Below, one piece after another: positions 23,448-31,437 of a stretch of DNA of 37,032 nucleotides. This stretch comes from an uncultured Faecalibacterium sp. (GTDB taxonomy: Bacteria > Bacillota > Clostridia > Oscillospirales > Ruminococcaceae): assembly GCA_934503275.1 (NCBI GenBank), contig CAKSVD010000020.1, positions 1-37,032 of the forward strand, in the 5' to 3' direction. The translations under genes were made by a program, and so were the position numbers. Under the pieces are notes generated by a model. The model was not told the DNA's origin. It did no database searches and saw nothing but the letters and a program-made list of their open reading frames with translations. Position 1 is the first letter of the stretch, and each line of letters starts with the position of its first letter.

Positions 23448-23630
23448 TTACAAAGTCTGTGTATGTTGAACAGAGCATTTGTTTGGCTCATCGGCTATGG
23501 AGTCATCATCTTTCAAGGGGCGCTGTGCTTGATAGAGCCATCCAAAGCATTCGGGTGGCCACGCTTCCATGTCTTTTTTGATCATTTTCTGAATCAAAAT
23601 TTTAGCGTATCTTTTTGTTGTTACATTCAT
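23448..23630 (-). CDS. agrD: AgrD-like cyclic autoinducer precursor
   Basis: Precursor of a thiolactone quorum-sensing peptide, 60 residues. The start at 23630 follows TGGAGGA at 8 bases and lies 29 bases inside agrB. The three AgrD parts are visible: an amphipathic basic N-terminus (KRYAKILIQKMIKKDM), the core PPECFGWL, and an acidic tail. The sequence C28-F-G-W-L then Y-Q-A-Q-R-P matches the Clostridial AgrD pattern C-x-x-x-x-Y-Q-P-x-x-P. A five-residue ring C28 to L32 is therefore predicted, with a short N-terminal extension. The tail is longer than usual (28 residues) and contains a second Cys (C52). Ring size and trimming are inference. Confidence 0.8.
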   Translation of the reverse strand: MNVTTKRYAKILIQKMIKKDMEAWPPECFGWLYQAQRPLKDDDSIADEPNKCSVQHTQTL

Positions 23631-24210
23631 ATGTAGCATCCTCCATTTTATGCTGGCTGACCTTATTATAATGTGCAACAATCAGAGAAATTGCATCTGC
23701 AATTAAAGCTGCTGCTACACAACGGAACAAATTGCCTAAATAGATTATATCAAAAAGGCAGATTAAATTTATAACAATCAGTCGAATTCGAGACTTCTTT
23801 CTTAACGCACAAATTTCGTCAATTGAAAGATGAATGCACGCATTATTACTTGGAGAATTAAACCAAACAACCAAATCTGATATTATTAGAAATATCGTTG
23901 TGGCAAGTAACGAGAAGCGATTCGAAAACCATAGACAGCAGATTTCCATACACAATGACAAAAACAAACAACGCATATATGAAGTGGCGTGGAAACCATT
24001 AGTACATGCTCTCAAAAACAAAAAACAGAATCCGAACACTATTGTTTGCACAAACCCAAAGAATAAGCCTCCTACCAGTATTAAAAGCGCCCAAGTTACC
24101 CAAGTGGTAAGCCGCTTTAACATACTATATACAAGCCATTCATAAGACTTGGGCTCTATAATGTTGAGAGCAATACATTTTAAAGCAAAACATTTTATTA
24201 ATGAATCCAT
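23602..24210 (-). CDS. agrB: AgrB-like autoinducer-processing protease
   Basis: Integral-membrane cysteine protease of 202 residues that cleaves AgrD at the C-terminal side of the core and forms the thiolactone. The catalytic pair is at the right spacing: H74 in NGFHATS and C81 in MRCLF, seven apart as H77/C84 in Staphylococcus aureus. The family sequence LRACTNGFHA is clear. About five or six hydrophobic segments are visible, including TWALLILVGGLFFGF, and a basic segment LRKKSRIRL. The ribosome site is weak (AAAGAAAGAG). It overlaps agrD by 29 bases. AT-rich composition marks it as acquired. Confidence 0.92.
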   Translation of the reverse strand: MDSLIKCFALKCIALNIIEPKSYEWLVYSMLKRLTTWVTWALLILVGGLFFGFVQTIVFGFCFLFLRACTNGFHATSYMRCLFLSLCMEICCLWFSNRFSLLATTIFLIISDLVVWFNSPSNNACIHLSIDEICALRKKSRIRLIVINLICLFDIIYLGNLFRCVAAALIADAISLIVAHYNKVSQHKMEDATYECNNKKIR

Positions 24211-24303
24211 ATACTCTTTCTTTCCATCGGTTGTTCGTTTTATTTATGATAGCATAAAATATGTGCATTATCTGCTTTTTTGTAACAAAAACGGTATTTT
24301 ATG

Positions 24304-25624
24304 TCATGAAACACGAGAAAATGCTATTTCCCCTGTAAACTGAAACCATCCATCTTTATAAGACATGGCGTAATCACCGCTGTATTTTTTTAGGATAAGT
24401 TTGACATTTTCCAATCCAAAGCCATGCATCTCAGGCTCTTGTTTTGTTGTGGGGATGCTGTCATTTATAATTTCAACTGGAGCAGAGGTATTACGCACCG
24501 TAAAAAAAAAATGTATCATTGGCCACTGCTGTAATCTGCACTATTTTCTTTCCGTTAAGTTTTTGACACGCTTCAATTGCGTTGTCTATCAGATTGGATA
24601 ATAACACTACCATATCGGCTGCATCCAATGAAATCTTTGATAAATCATTTACCTCAAAGTCCATTTCAACACCCACGCTTTCAGCAAATGAAGCCTTTGT
24701 ATTAAATAGCGCATCTAAGATTGGATGGTGTGTGTTAACTAAAAGCAACCGTTCTGACTGAAATTCTTTAACGGAAACAATATACGCCTCTGCTGCGGTG
24801 TATTCATGCGTTTGCAGAAGATTATCAAGTACATTGATATGCGCACGAAAATCATGAACTTTTTTTCGTTGTGCGGCATATAGATTGCTTGCTGCTTCCA
24901 TGTTTTTGATTTGAATTTGAAGTTGCTGATCTAAAGCTAATAATCGTTCCCTTGTTCTTGCAGCCTGCTCTATTTGTTCCAGCAAAAAAAGGACGGCAAT
25001 ATTTGCAATAAAAATCACAATGCAACAGACGGCAATCATTCCATCACTGAGAGGCCGAGCGCTGGATGCATAAAGAAGCACAATAAGCATCAAAAAAGAA
25101 GAAAAAGGATACAAAAAATACAGGCTCAATTGAGAAATCCCTAAAGTAGAAGCCTCACGTGAAGATGGTTTTACCCACGAAAATTTCCGAAAAGCGAGAA
25201 CGATTGTTAACTCAGATGAGTAATACAAAGCGGAGTAAATAACAAACGGAACTTGCGCATAGCCGAATTCGTTTCCTTCAATTCCATAAAGCGTAGACAC
25301 AAGCATTCCCATTCCCATTGAAAGTGCATAATTTAATAAGTACTCTATCGTAACAAGAAAGAAAATATAAATCGATGTTATTTCTTGATATAAAATTCGT
25401 GCCAAGAAAAAGCTCGTTACAAGCACAATAATGATTTTTGTGCTTTGTTCGCCAGAAAACAGCAGACGGTTTAAGAACAATCCGCCAAACGAAAGCAAAA
25501 CAAATGTAAGCAGAACGCCCCAAAAACGCACTCCTGTCCAACGACGTGTTGCAAAAGCATCCAAAAAGAAAACCATGCAGAGAATATCAATCAATGTAAA
25601 TGCAAGACTCAACAAATACTCCAT
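24304..25624 (-). pseudogene. agrC: AgrC-like sensor histidine kinase, frame-shifted at a T10 tract
   Basis: Receptor kinase for the AgrD-derived peptide. The start at 25624 has GAGGAG upstream and overlaps the response regulator gene. Residues 1-215 form six or seven membrane segments. A coiled-coil linker (LDQQLQIQIKNMEA) and dimerisation helix with H257 in KKVHDFRAHINVL follow, then the HPK10-type ATPase N-box LLSNLIDNAIEA. At 24502-24511 ten T residues (- strand) shift the frame and stop the protein at residue 377 (stop ending at 24491). The missing part continues in another frame as TVRNTSAPVEI and contains the G-box MHGFGLENVKLIL (to 24304). Nine Ts would restore one reading frame. Sequencing error, phase variation or slippage are all possible. 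Confidence 0.85.
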
Positions 25625-26328
25625 TTGTTTTCTCCTCTCCAAAGAAGATATTTTTTCTTTAATTCCGCCCGATTCTTTTCGCTGGGTGTCAACACAATTC
25701 CTCCTGCAAGTTGAATTCGATTGTGTTGAAAGATTTCAATGTATTCCATATTAACCAGATAGCTCTTTTGTATTCTTAAAAAGCCCAACATCTCCATTCT
25801 TTTCTCCATGTTGGTCATACTTTCATAGAAGCGATAAGTGGCATGACCGTTATGCACCAAATGCATCACAATAATTCGCCCCTCTGATTCAAGGTATAGA
25901 ATATCGTGAATCGGGATATCAATACTCTCAGCGTTGATTTTGATTGTAACAACTTTACGACATTTTAACATTTCTTGAACAGCAAGATCAAAAAACTCTA
26001 CCAAACGAATTGAAATATCCGATTTTAATAGGTAACGGAACGCCTTGACCTCATATCCTTCGGGCGCATATTGAATAAAATTTGTTACAAAAATAATGAC
26101 GGCTCTCGGTTGAACGAGTCGCAAATTTTTAGCCAATGTAATTCCATTCATGCCAGGCATATCAATGTCCAAAAAGGCAATGTCAATAATTTCCAGAACA
26201 TTCACACATTCAGGCTGCGTATATGAATATAGTTTGGCCGAAATGCATTTTTCTTGGCATCGCGTCTGTAGCATTGTTGTTATCGTATTAACGGCATTTT
26301 CATTATCATCACATACCAAAATATTCAT
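25609..26328 (-). CDS. AgrA-like LytTR response regulator
   Basis: Cytoplasmic response regulator of 239 residues. The start at 26328 has GGAGGG upstream; the earlier in-frame codons do not. The receiver domain (1-125) has the acid pair D7-D8, phosphoacceptor D54 in AFLDIDMPGMNG and K102 in RYLLKSD (Ser replaces the usual Pro after the Lys). The LytTR DNA-binding domain (about 135-235) has DILYLESEGRIIVM, then YESMTNMEKRM, GFLRIQKSYLVNMEYIEI and LTPSEKNR. It is the first gene of the operon and is followed by its kinase with a 16-base overlap. LytTR regulators of peptide circuits usually activate their own operon and peptide/transport genes. Confidence 0.92.
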   Translation of the reverse strand: MNILVCDDNENAVNTITTMLQTRCQEKCISAKLYSYTQPECVNVLEIIDIAFLDIDMPGMNGITLAKNLRLVQPRAVIIFVTNFIQYAPEGYEVKAFRYLLKSDISIRLVEFFDLAVQEMLKCRKVVTIKINAESIDIPIHDILYLESEGRIIVMHLVHNGHATYRFYESMTNMEKRMEMLGFLRIQKSYLVNMEYIEIFQHNRIQLAGGIVLTPSEKNRAELKKKYLLWRGENKWSIC

Positions 26329-26374
26329 CTGTTTTTCCCTCCAACGAACATGGGCCAAACCGGATTCTGAACAT

Positions 26375-26404
26375 AGCATAACTTTCCTACCCCCTACAAG
26401 TCAA
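26375..26404 (-). promoter_or_regulatory. Promoter of the agr operon
   Basis: On the - strand TTGACT, 18 bases and TATGCT, about 45 bases before the response-regulator start codon. Confidence 0.5.
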
Positions 26405-26410
26405 TCGAAG

Positions 26411-26457
26411 TTCAATATAATCGAACATTATATGTAGTATAGTACGATTATATTGAA
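26411..26457. promoter_or_regulatory. Inverted repeat in the agr/XRE divergent promoter
   Basis: TTCAATATAATCG (26411-26423) and CGATTATATTGAA (26445-26457) are perfect 13-bp arms separated by 21 bases. The dyad lies just upstream of the agr -35 box and overlaps the -35 region of the rightward promoter. It is a probable operator for the XRE protein or the LytTR regulator. Confidence 0.6.
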
Positions 26458-26481
26458 ATTTCAAATAGTACACTTTATATA
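26453..26481 (+). promoter_or_regulatory. Promoter of the XRE regulator at 26500
   Basis: TTGAAA (26453-26458), 17 bases and TATATA (26476-26481). A second dyad, AGTACACT (26467-26474) and AGTGTACT (26489-26496), straddles the predicted start and the AGGAG site. The leader would be very short (about 12 bases). Confidence 0.45.
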
Positions 26482-26499
26482 GGATAGGAGTGTACTGGA

Positions 26500-26856
26500 A
26501 TGGAGCATTATTTAGGAGAAAAGCTAAAAAAGCTGAGAGAAAGTCGTGGCTGGACGCAGGCGGACTTGGCTAAACGGTTAAATAAGGCTGTATCCACGGT
26601 CAGTGGATATGAAAGTGATGCACATGCAATTCCGTTGGATGTTCTTTCAAGCATTTCATCCTTATTTAGCATTTCAACAGATGAACTCCTAGGACTGGAT
26701 GCGCCAGAACTGTTGTCTCTTTCAGGACTGACGGAAGATCAAAAGAAAACGTTGGTAAAGCTACGGGATGAATTCTTAGCACCAAGTCAACAGGGAAATG
26801 ACCTTTCTCCACAACAAATGGAGATTTTGCATGATGTTATAAAAGCCTTTGGCTGA
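26500..26856 (+). CDS. XRE-family regulator next to the agr operon
   Basis: DNA-binding protein of 118 residues. The N-terminal HTH is classic (LGEKLKKLRESRGWTQADLA, KRLNKAVSTVSGYESDAHAI), with DVLSSISSLFSISTDELLGL finishing the domain. The C-terminal 45 residues (LTEDQKKTLVKLRDEFLA, SPQQMEILHDVIKAFG) are helical and may dimerise. It is divergent from the agr-like operon, with perfect inverted repeats between them, and precedes the secreted peptide gene. It is a good candidate for a repressor that keeps either side off until the peptide signal accumulates; this is inference. Confidence 0.88.
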   Translation: MEHYLGEKLKKLRESRGWTQADLAKRLNKAVSTVSGYESDAHAIPLDVLSSISSLFSISTDELLGLDAPELLSLSGLTEDQKKTLVKLRDEFLAPSQQGNDLSPQQMEILHDVIKAFG

Positions 26857-26902
26857 TAGCTGGCTTACGATATGGCGCGAGTACGCGGCAATCATCCGTT
26901 CT

Positions 26903-26946
26903 GATATGTCCCCCGATGCTGGAAGTCCAGTGTTGGGGGACATATC
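26903..26946. repeat. Long perfect hairpin downstream of the XRE gene
   Basis: GATATGTCCCCC (26903-26914) and GGGGGACATATC (26935-26946) are 12-bp perfect arms, with an inner CTGG-AAGT-CCAG hairpin. There is no T-run on either side, so an ordinary intrinsic terminator is unlikely; a protein-binding site or RNA processing element is possible. Confidence 0.55.
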
Positions 26947-27005
26947 GTTATATATGAATCCGACTTCGTTACAAATTTTCTCCATTTTGCTACAAAATTG
27001 TGGAC

Positions 27006-27034
27006 TTTAATTAACTCTTGTGCTTTGATATAAT
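27006..27034 (+). promoter_or_regulatory. Possible promoter of the secreted CxH/CxxC protein
   Basis: TTTAAT, 17 bases and consensus TATAAT (27029-27034), about 95 bases before the start codon at 27134. The -35 box is weak, as expected of an activated promoter. Confidence 0.4.
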
Positions 27035-27133
27035 CAATAGTTGTAATAAAATTTGAACTGGAGGTGGTTCCGGTGCAGAAGCAGTGACCATAAGACATAC
27101 ATTGTATAAAAACTCTATACAGGAGGAAGAACA

Positions 27134-27571
27134 ATGAAATCTATGAAAAAGATGTTTGCACTCTTTGCAGTGTTTTCGATGATGGTCACCTGTCTTTCCC
27201 TCTCTTCCTTTGCACTGGAGCCTGACACCGTTCCGTCGGACACCACCCCCGATGCGGACGCTGCTATGAGCGAAACCGATATCGCAGCGGATGCGATTGA
27301 AGAAGATACGCTCGTTATGCCTGAATACGATGCAGTGCTGGATGATGTTATCTCTGAAATTGCTCCAGAGGCAGAGATCGTAGATTCGGTTGAATCTGAT
27401 AATATTTATCCGGCTTGTAAGCACGACTACATTCGTTCTCCCGTTGGAAGCCGTTACCAAGTATATGACTCCGAAAAGAAACAGTATGGTTATGCGCAAG
27501 ATTATATCTATCGTTGCTCTAAATGTGGCGAATATTACTACCATACTGAATATTCTGAATGGCATTATTAA
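27134..27571 (+). CDS. Secreted acidic protein with CxH...CxxC tail
   Basis: I recognise no family. The 145-residue product has a Sec signal (MKSMKKMFALFAVFSMMV core, likely cut after SFA, residue 27). A strongly acidic, disordered-looking stretch follows (about 28-90), then a compact C-terminal part with C95 and H97 (ACKHDY) and C128/C131 (RCSKCGEYYY), rich in Tyr. The CxH...CxxC set suggests a small zinc-ribbon or disulfide domain released from a propeptide. AGGAGG precedes the ATG. It stands between the XRE gene and a FtsX/ATPase exporter, separated from the latter by a terminator. It may be a secreted effector or signal; an ordinary secreted protein cannot be excluded. Confidence 0.72.
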   Translation: MKSMKKMFALFAVFSMMVTCLSLSSFALEPDTVPSDTTPDADAAMSETDIAADAIEEDTLVMPEYDAVLDDVISEIAPEAEIVDSVESDNIYPACKHDYIRSPVGSRYQVYDSEKKQYGYAQDYIYRCSKCGEYYYHTEYSEWHY

Positions 27572-27630
27572 AATCATCTTAGAAGATAGTCATAGTTTTT
27601 TCTGACGATACAACTTGATTATATTCTTCT

Positions 27631-27666
27631 GCCTGCTCACAGGCACTTGTGAGCAGGCGTTTTTTA
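27631..27666 (+). terminator. Terminator between secreted protein and FtsX/ATPase genes
   Basis: GCCTGCTCACA pairs with TGTGAGCAGGC (11 bp), 6-base loop, then six T residues. Permease expression beyond it needs read-through or a separate promoter. Confidence 0.85.
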
Positions 27667-27710
27667 TTAAAGTAGATTTATGCTTGATTATTCTGCAGCG
27701 AGGGTGCGTT

Positions 27711-30206
27711 ATGAAAGTCAAAGAAAACCCATCTCTTATTTTGGCGTTCCATGGGATGCTTGGGCGGAAAAAGCAAACCAGCCTGTTGCTGATCCTGCTG
27801 ACGATGGTTTTTTCGTTTCTGACAGCAGCAACGATTTATTCCAACAGTTCCGCCCAGGCGTTGCAGGATACCCGATGCGAACTGTACGGCGAGTGGCAAT
27901 ATCTGAGATTATCGGATACGGACACGGATGCTGCACAGGTGCGGGAGAATCTGCCTGCGTCCGCAAAAGCCAGCACAACGATTCAGAATGGAATCGTTCT
28001 CGGCGCAGACGATGGCGTGGCGGGCGGGATCGGAACGGTAGACGATACCTTTGCACAGCTGGGGCGTATCGTGCCGATCAGCGGTGATTTCCCCACCCAG
28101 CCCGATGAGATTGCCATGACGACGACGCTGCTGGATGCGCTGGGCTGCTCCTATGACGTAGGGCAGACGGTCACGCTGAAGGTGGCTGCCAATGATTACG
28201 ACCCGCTGGCAGGCTCCGGCGCAGTGATGGAAAAAGCCTATACCCTGTGCGGTGTTCTTCCTGCCTATGATGTTTATTGGAATCTGAACGGCAATCTCAC
28301 CGTCAGCGGCATTGTAGCAGAGCCGCTTGCCTTGGACGGGCAAAAGTTCCAGACATTTTATTACCTGAATGCAGCCGCACCCGTGACCGCTTCGACCGAC
28401 CCTGCTTTAGTGGCAAACGAGTATGCCTACCCGCAGGAGGATACCGTTTCGTTCTCCCTGCGCTTTTTACTGGTCGCAGCGATTCTGGTCAGCTTTTTTG
28501 CAGTGGCGCAGTATTTCCTGATCGTTCTGCACAAGCGTGTACATACCATCAACACCTTCCTGACGCTGGGGGCTAAAAATCGGGATCTCCGGCTTATGTG
28601 CCTGTGGGAAGCGCTTTTTGCCGGGCTTGCAGCAGTTGCTGCAGGGTTTGCACTGGGCTGCGGTGCTGCGGCCGTCGGTCTGGGGCTGCAGAAGCACCTT
28701 TCGTTCTTGGCGGTCCCCGCTGCATCTCTTGTGCCGTTGGCGGTGCTGTTTCTGCTCTCCGTACTGCTGGGTGCACTTTTGCCTGCGGTGCTGGTTCGCC
28801 CGCAGACCGCAAAACCCAAAGAGAAGCCTGCAAAAAAATTCCGCTTGGCACAGCTGCCGCTTGCACCGCAGATCGGTGTCGGCTGCGCGGTATTGCTGAT
28901 CGCCGTCAGTTGTTTGTATGTCGGCTGGCGTGTCATGCTGCCATATGATCTGGATGCACCGTATGCCTGTCTGTCCATCAAGATGAACGGAACCTCCGGG
29001 ATGCCGTTTTCTCTGAAAGAGGATCTCGCTGCATTGCCCGGTGTGGAAGAGGTTTCCGCTGCAATTGATCTGACCGATACCTATACCGTGACGTCAGACA
29101 AGATCCAGTCCAGCAAGATGCTTGCCGATATCTGGGTCAAGGACAACGGTTTCTATACGGACATTCCGAGCTTGCTGCAAAATGCAGAAAGAGGAACGCT
29201 GAACACGACTGTCTGCGCCTTGCCGGAGGACGAACTGCGCCGCATTGCCGCAGATGCCGGCGTTTCGGACGAGAAAATAGAGACACTGCTGTCCGGGGAT
29301 TCTGTTTTGACCCTGTGGGGAGATTGCTATTATGACCCCGCTGCGGATGAATATTATCAGGGCTTCCAACCGGATGGCAGTACGTTGGTTGAACCGGTTT
29401 TTGCGGCCGGAGACAAGTTGAGTATCCAATATCGGCGTTATACCGGGCAGGATGAAGCCGGGAATGAGGTCTACCGGACGTACACCGCCCAGCTGCCCAT
29501 TGCCGGTGTCGTAAAGTCTGCAAGCAATTACACACTGCTGACAACAGACCGGCTCCTTTTCAGCGGCACAATTTTTGTCAGTACGGCTCTTTACCATAAA
29601 ATGTTTGAGAGCGCAGGAAGTTTCTTTATGGAAAAGGAAGGATACAGCAGCCTGAACGTGAAACTGTCCGCTGGCAGCAATTTCTCTTTGCGGCGGTCTA
29701 TTTCCTCCATTGCGACGCGCAGGAATGGTATCCTGAGTGCAGATAACTACGACCTGATCAGCCAGAGCTACACCGAGGGCACACAGAGCGCTTTCCTTGT
29801 CGGCATCCTTGCGGTATTCGGGGTCCTTCTGGGGTGTGCGCTGCTGGTGGTTTTGAATCTTTCAGCTTATGAAGTCCAGCAGCAGCGTCTGTCGCTTCTC
29901 CTGACGCTGGGCGTTTCCCCGAAAAAACTGGTGCTGTCCTATGCAAAGCTGCTGCTCCCGGTCATCGTTGGGACAACGCTGCTTGTGAACATCGTTGTCT
30001 ATGCGGTAGTTTCGCGTATCGTTCCGATCCAGAGCATTCTCGACCTGATCCGTATTCATACAAGCGGACGGGTATATGCGTTCCATAAACCCGTGGGAAG
30101 TCAGATCATGGTCAGCGTTCTGCTGATGGTGTTCTGGCTGTCCGCAGCGTTGCTGCCGATCTTCTCTTTTATTCGTAAAAAAGCATCCAAGGGGGACATC
30201 TTATGA
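27711..30206 (+). CDS. FtsX-like ABC transporter permease
   Basis: Membrane subunit of 831 residues for a MacB/BceB-type ABC system, which usually exports peptides or lipids or removes antimicrobial peptides from the membrane. The start at 27711 (MKVKENPSLILAFHGML) is chosen because the preceding in-frame codons overlap the terminator; its ribosome site (GAGGG) is weak. Topology by eye: one N-terminal helix, an extracellular domain (about 45-245), a bundle of membrane helices (about 250-430), a second large extracellular domain (about 430-690) and three C-terminal helices. The FtsX signature VHTINTFLTLGAKNRDLRLM and the related LSLLLTLGVSPKKLVLSY are present. It overlaps its ATPase gene by 4 bases. 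The GC content is much higher than the flanking cargo. Confidence 0.88.
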   Translation: MKVKENPSLILAFHGMLGRKKQTSLLLILLTMVFSFLTAATIYSNSSAQALQDTRCELYGEWQYLRLSDTDTDAAQVRENLPASAKASTTIQNGIVLGADDGVAGGIGTVDDTFAQLGRIVPISGDFPTQPDEIAMTTTLLDALGCSYDVGQTVTLKVAANDYDPLAGSGAVMEKAYTLCGVLPAYDVYWNLNGNLTVSGIVAEPLALDGQKFQTFYYLNAAAPVTASTDPALVANEYAYPQEDTVSFSLRFLLVAAILVSFFAVAQYFLIVLHKRVHTINTFLTLGAKNRDLRLMCLWEALFAGLAAVAAGFALGCGAAAVGLGLQKHLSFLAVPAASLVPLAVLFLLSVLLGALLPAVLVRPQTAKPKEKPAKKFRLAQLPLAPQIGVGCAVLLIAVSCLYVGWRVMLPYDLDAPYACLSIKMNGTSGMPFSLKEDLAALPGVEEVSAAIDLTDTYTVTSDKIQSSKMLADIWVKDNGFYTDIPSLLQNAERGTLNTTVCALPEDELRRIAADAGVSDEKIETLLSGDSVLTLWGDCYYDPAADEYYQGFQPDGSTLVEPVFAAGDKLSIQYRRYTGQDEAGNEVYRTYTAQLPIAGVVKSASNYTLLTTDRLLFSGTIFVSTALYHKMFESAGSFFMEKEGYSSLNVKLSAGSNFSLRRSISSIATRRNGILSADNYDLISQSYTEGTQSAFLVGILAVFGVLLGCALLVVLNLSAYEVQQQRLSLLLTLGVSPKKLVLSYAKLLLPVIVGTTLLVNIVVYAVVSRIVPIQSILDLIRIHTSGRVYAFHKPVGSQIMVSVLLMVFWLSAALLPIFSFIRKKASKGDIL

Positions 30207-30880
30207 AGGATAAAATTCTGGAAGCTGTACAGATCTCCAAAACCTACGGGGAAGGGGAAAGTGCGGTTCACGCCCTCAAAAATAGCGACCTGACCCTTGA
30301 AAACGGTACATTTGCGTCCATCATCGGTTCCAGCGGCAGCGGAAAATCTACGCTCCTGAAAATTCTGGGAGGACTTTTGCCGCCCACCACCGGTAAGGTG
30401 CTGCTGGACGGTCAGGACATTTATGCAATGAATGCGGAGCAGCTGGCACAGGTGCGGCGGCAAAAGATCGGCTTTATTTTTCAGGATTTCCGCCTGTTCC
30501 CGGAGTACACGGTGCAGGATAATATTCTGACCCCGTTTTATCTGGACCATAGAGCACCGGATGAACAGATGCTCCATAAGCTGACCGGAATCTTGGGCAT
30601 TGCGGGCAAGCTACATTCCCGCCCCGCACAGCTTTCCGGCGGACAGCAGCAGCGTGTGGCAATCGCCCGTGCGCTGATTGCAAAGCCCCACATCGTTTTT
30701 GCAGACGAGCCTACCGGAAATCTGGATACGCGGACGGGTGAGGATACGATGCGGCTGCTGATGGAATGTGCTGCGGAGTTCGGGCAAACGCTTATCGTTG
30801 TCACGCATAACCCGGAAATTGCGCAGAAGGCGCAGCAGATCATTCGGATCGAGGATGGACAAATTCTGAGCAACATTTGA
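30203..30880 (+). CDS. ABC transporter ATPase (MacB/LolD type)
   Basis: Cytoplasmic ATPase of 225 residues driving the upstream permease. Seen: Walker [10 protein letters not shown] (42-50), Q-loop [10 protein letters not shown], signature [15 protein letters not shown], Walker [13 protein letters not shown] and the H-switch VVTHN. The sequence DEPTGNLD marks the LolD/MacB/FtsE subgroup. The start overlaps the permease stop by 4 bases, indicating translational coupling. No membrane fusion protein or outer-membrane partner is present, as expected in a Gram-positive organism. With the CxH/CxxC protein upstream, export of, or protection from, that product is possible but unproven. Confidence 0.93.
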   Translation: MKDKILEAVQISKTYGEGESAVHALKNSDLTLENGTFASIIGSSGSGKSTLLKILGGLLPPTTGKVLLDGQDIYAMNAEQLAQVRRQKIGFIFQDFRLFPEYTVQDNILTPFYLDHRAPDEQMLHKLTGILGIAGKLHSRPAQLSGGQQQRVAIARALIAKPHIVFADEPTGNLDTRTGEDTMRLLMECAAEFGQTLIVVTHNPEIAQKAQQIIRIEDGQILSNI

Positions 30881-31227
30881 TCGATTTGATTGTAGGGTCT
30901 CTCCTTTGCATAATGATTTTCTGACAACTATCATTTTACAGGAGCCCTAGTGGCTTGTCTATTACTGATTCAATTTTGCGAACTCAATTATACGCTATCA
31001 TGGGTAAAGTCTAACCACCGTTTTATTGAGCACTTACGATAAAACAGATTTGAATGTACATGCCCATTCAAAAAAGAATGCGCTCCCCAAAAGTGTACAG
31101 CATGCAAACAACAGATTTGCTGAACAATCAAAATGACGCATTCACTTCGATATTTGGTGAGCGGCTTCACCTCCGTCCAACTTCATAGCGAAAAGTATCA
31201 ACCATGTAAAAAAGATTTTTGAATAAC

Positions 31228-31272
31228 GCCGATGGATTATGAGTGCCCCTCAAAATCCATCGGCTTCTTTTT
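31228..31272 (+). terminator. Terminator between the two cargo modules
   Basis: GCCGATGGATT pairs with AATCCATCGGC, with an inner TGAG/CTCA stem, then TTCTTTTTC. It ends transcription from the left before the AT-rich cassette. Confidence 0.8.
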
Positions 31273-31340
31273 CATTACAATAAAAACCTTGATTATAACA
31301 AAAATGTTGATTTATTGAAAAAGTATTATATCATATGAAC

Positions 31341-31376
31341 AAATCAAAATGTTCAGCTCCGCTATAATTTTGATTT
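31341..31376. promoter_or_regulatory. Operator-like dyad at the cassette promoter
   Basis: AAATCAAAAT (31341-31350) and ATTTTGATTT (31367-31376) are perfect 10-bp arms. The second arm overlaps TATAAT (31363-31368), and no good -35 box is present, which fits a regulated promoter for the thioredoxin/peptide cassette. It does not share sequence with the dyad at 26411. Confidence 0.45.
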
Positions 31377-31437
31377 TGAACGGTCAGACATGATGCTTAA
31401 AGCATTTTGAACCCATTAGGAAAGGACGCTCGACGGT

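Larger units (their letters stand above)
30881..31437. other. 557-base intergenic region between the two transporter modules
   Basis: No gene is convincingly supported. It contains a small hairpin around 31020-31045 (GTTTTAT/ATAAAAC), a strong terminator at 31228-31272 and, further right, a dyad around a TATAAT (31341-31376) that probably controls the thioredoxin-like gene. A 60-codon - strand ORF at 30988-31170 has a GGAGG-like start region but no recognisable product. Confidence 0.5.

Noticed and set aside
27615..27710. 32-codon upstream extension of the FtsX permease
   Set aside because: It would start inside the preceding terminator and has no ribosome site. ATG 27711 begins the normal cytoplasmic N-terminus.
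30988..31170. 60-codon ORF on the - strand (begins MKPLTKYRSE)
   Set aside because: It has a GTG start after GGAGG-like bases but no recognisable family, signal or context. It could be a remnant of a lost gene, but the support is too thin for a gene call.
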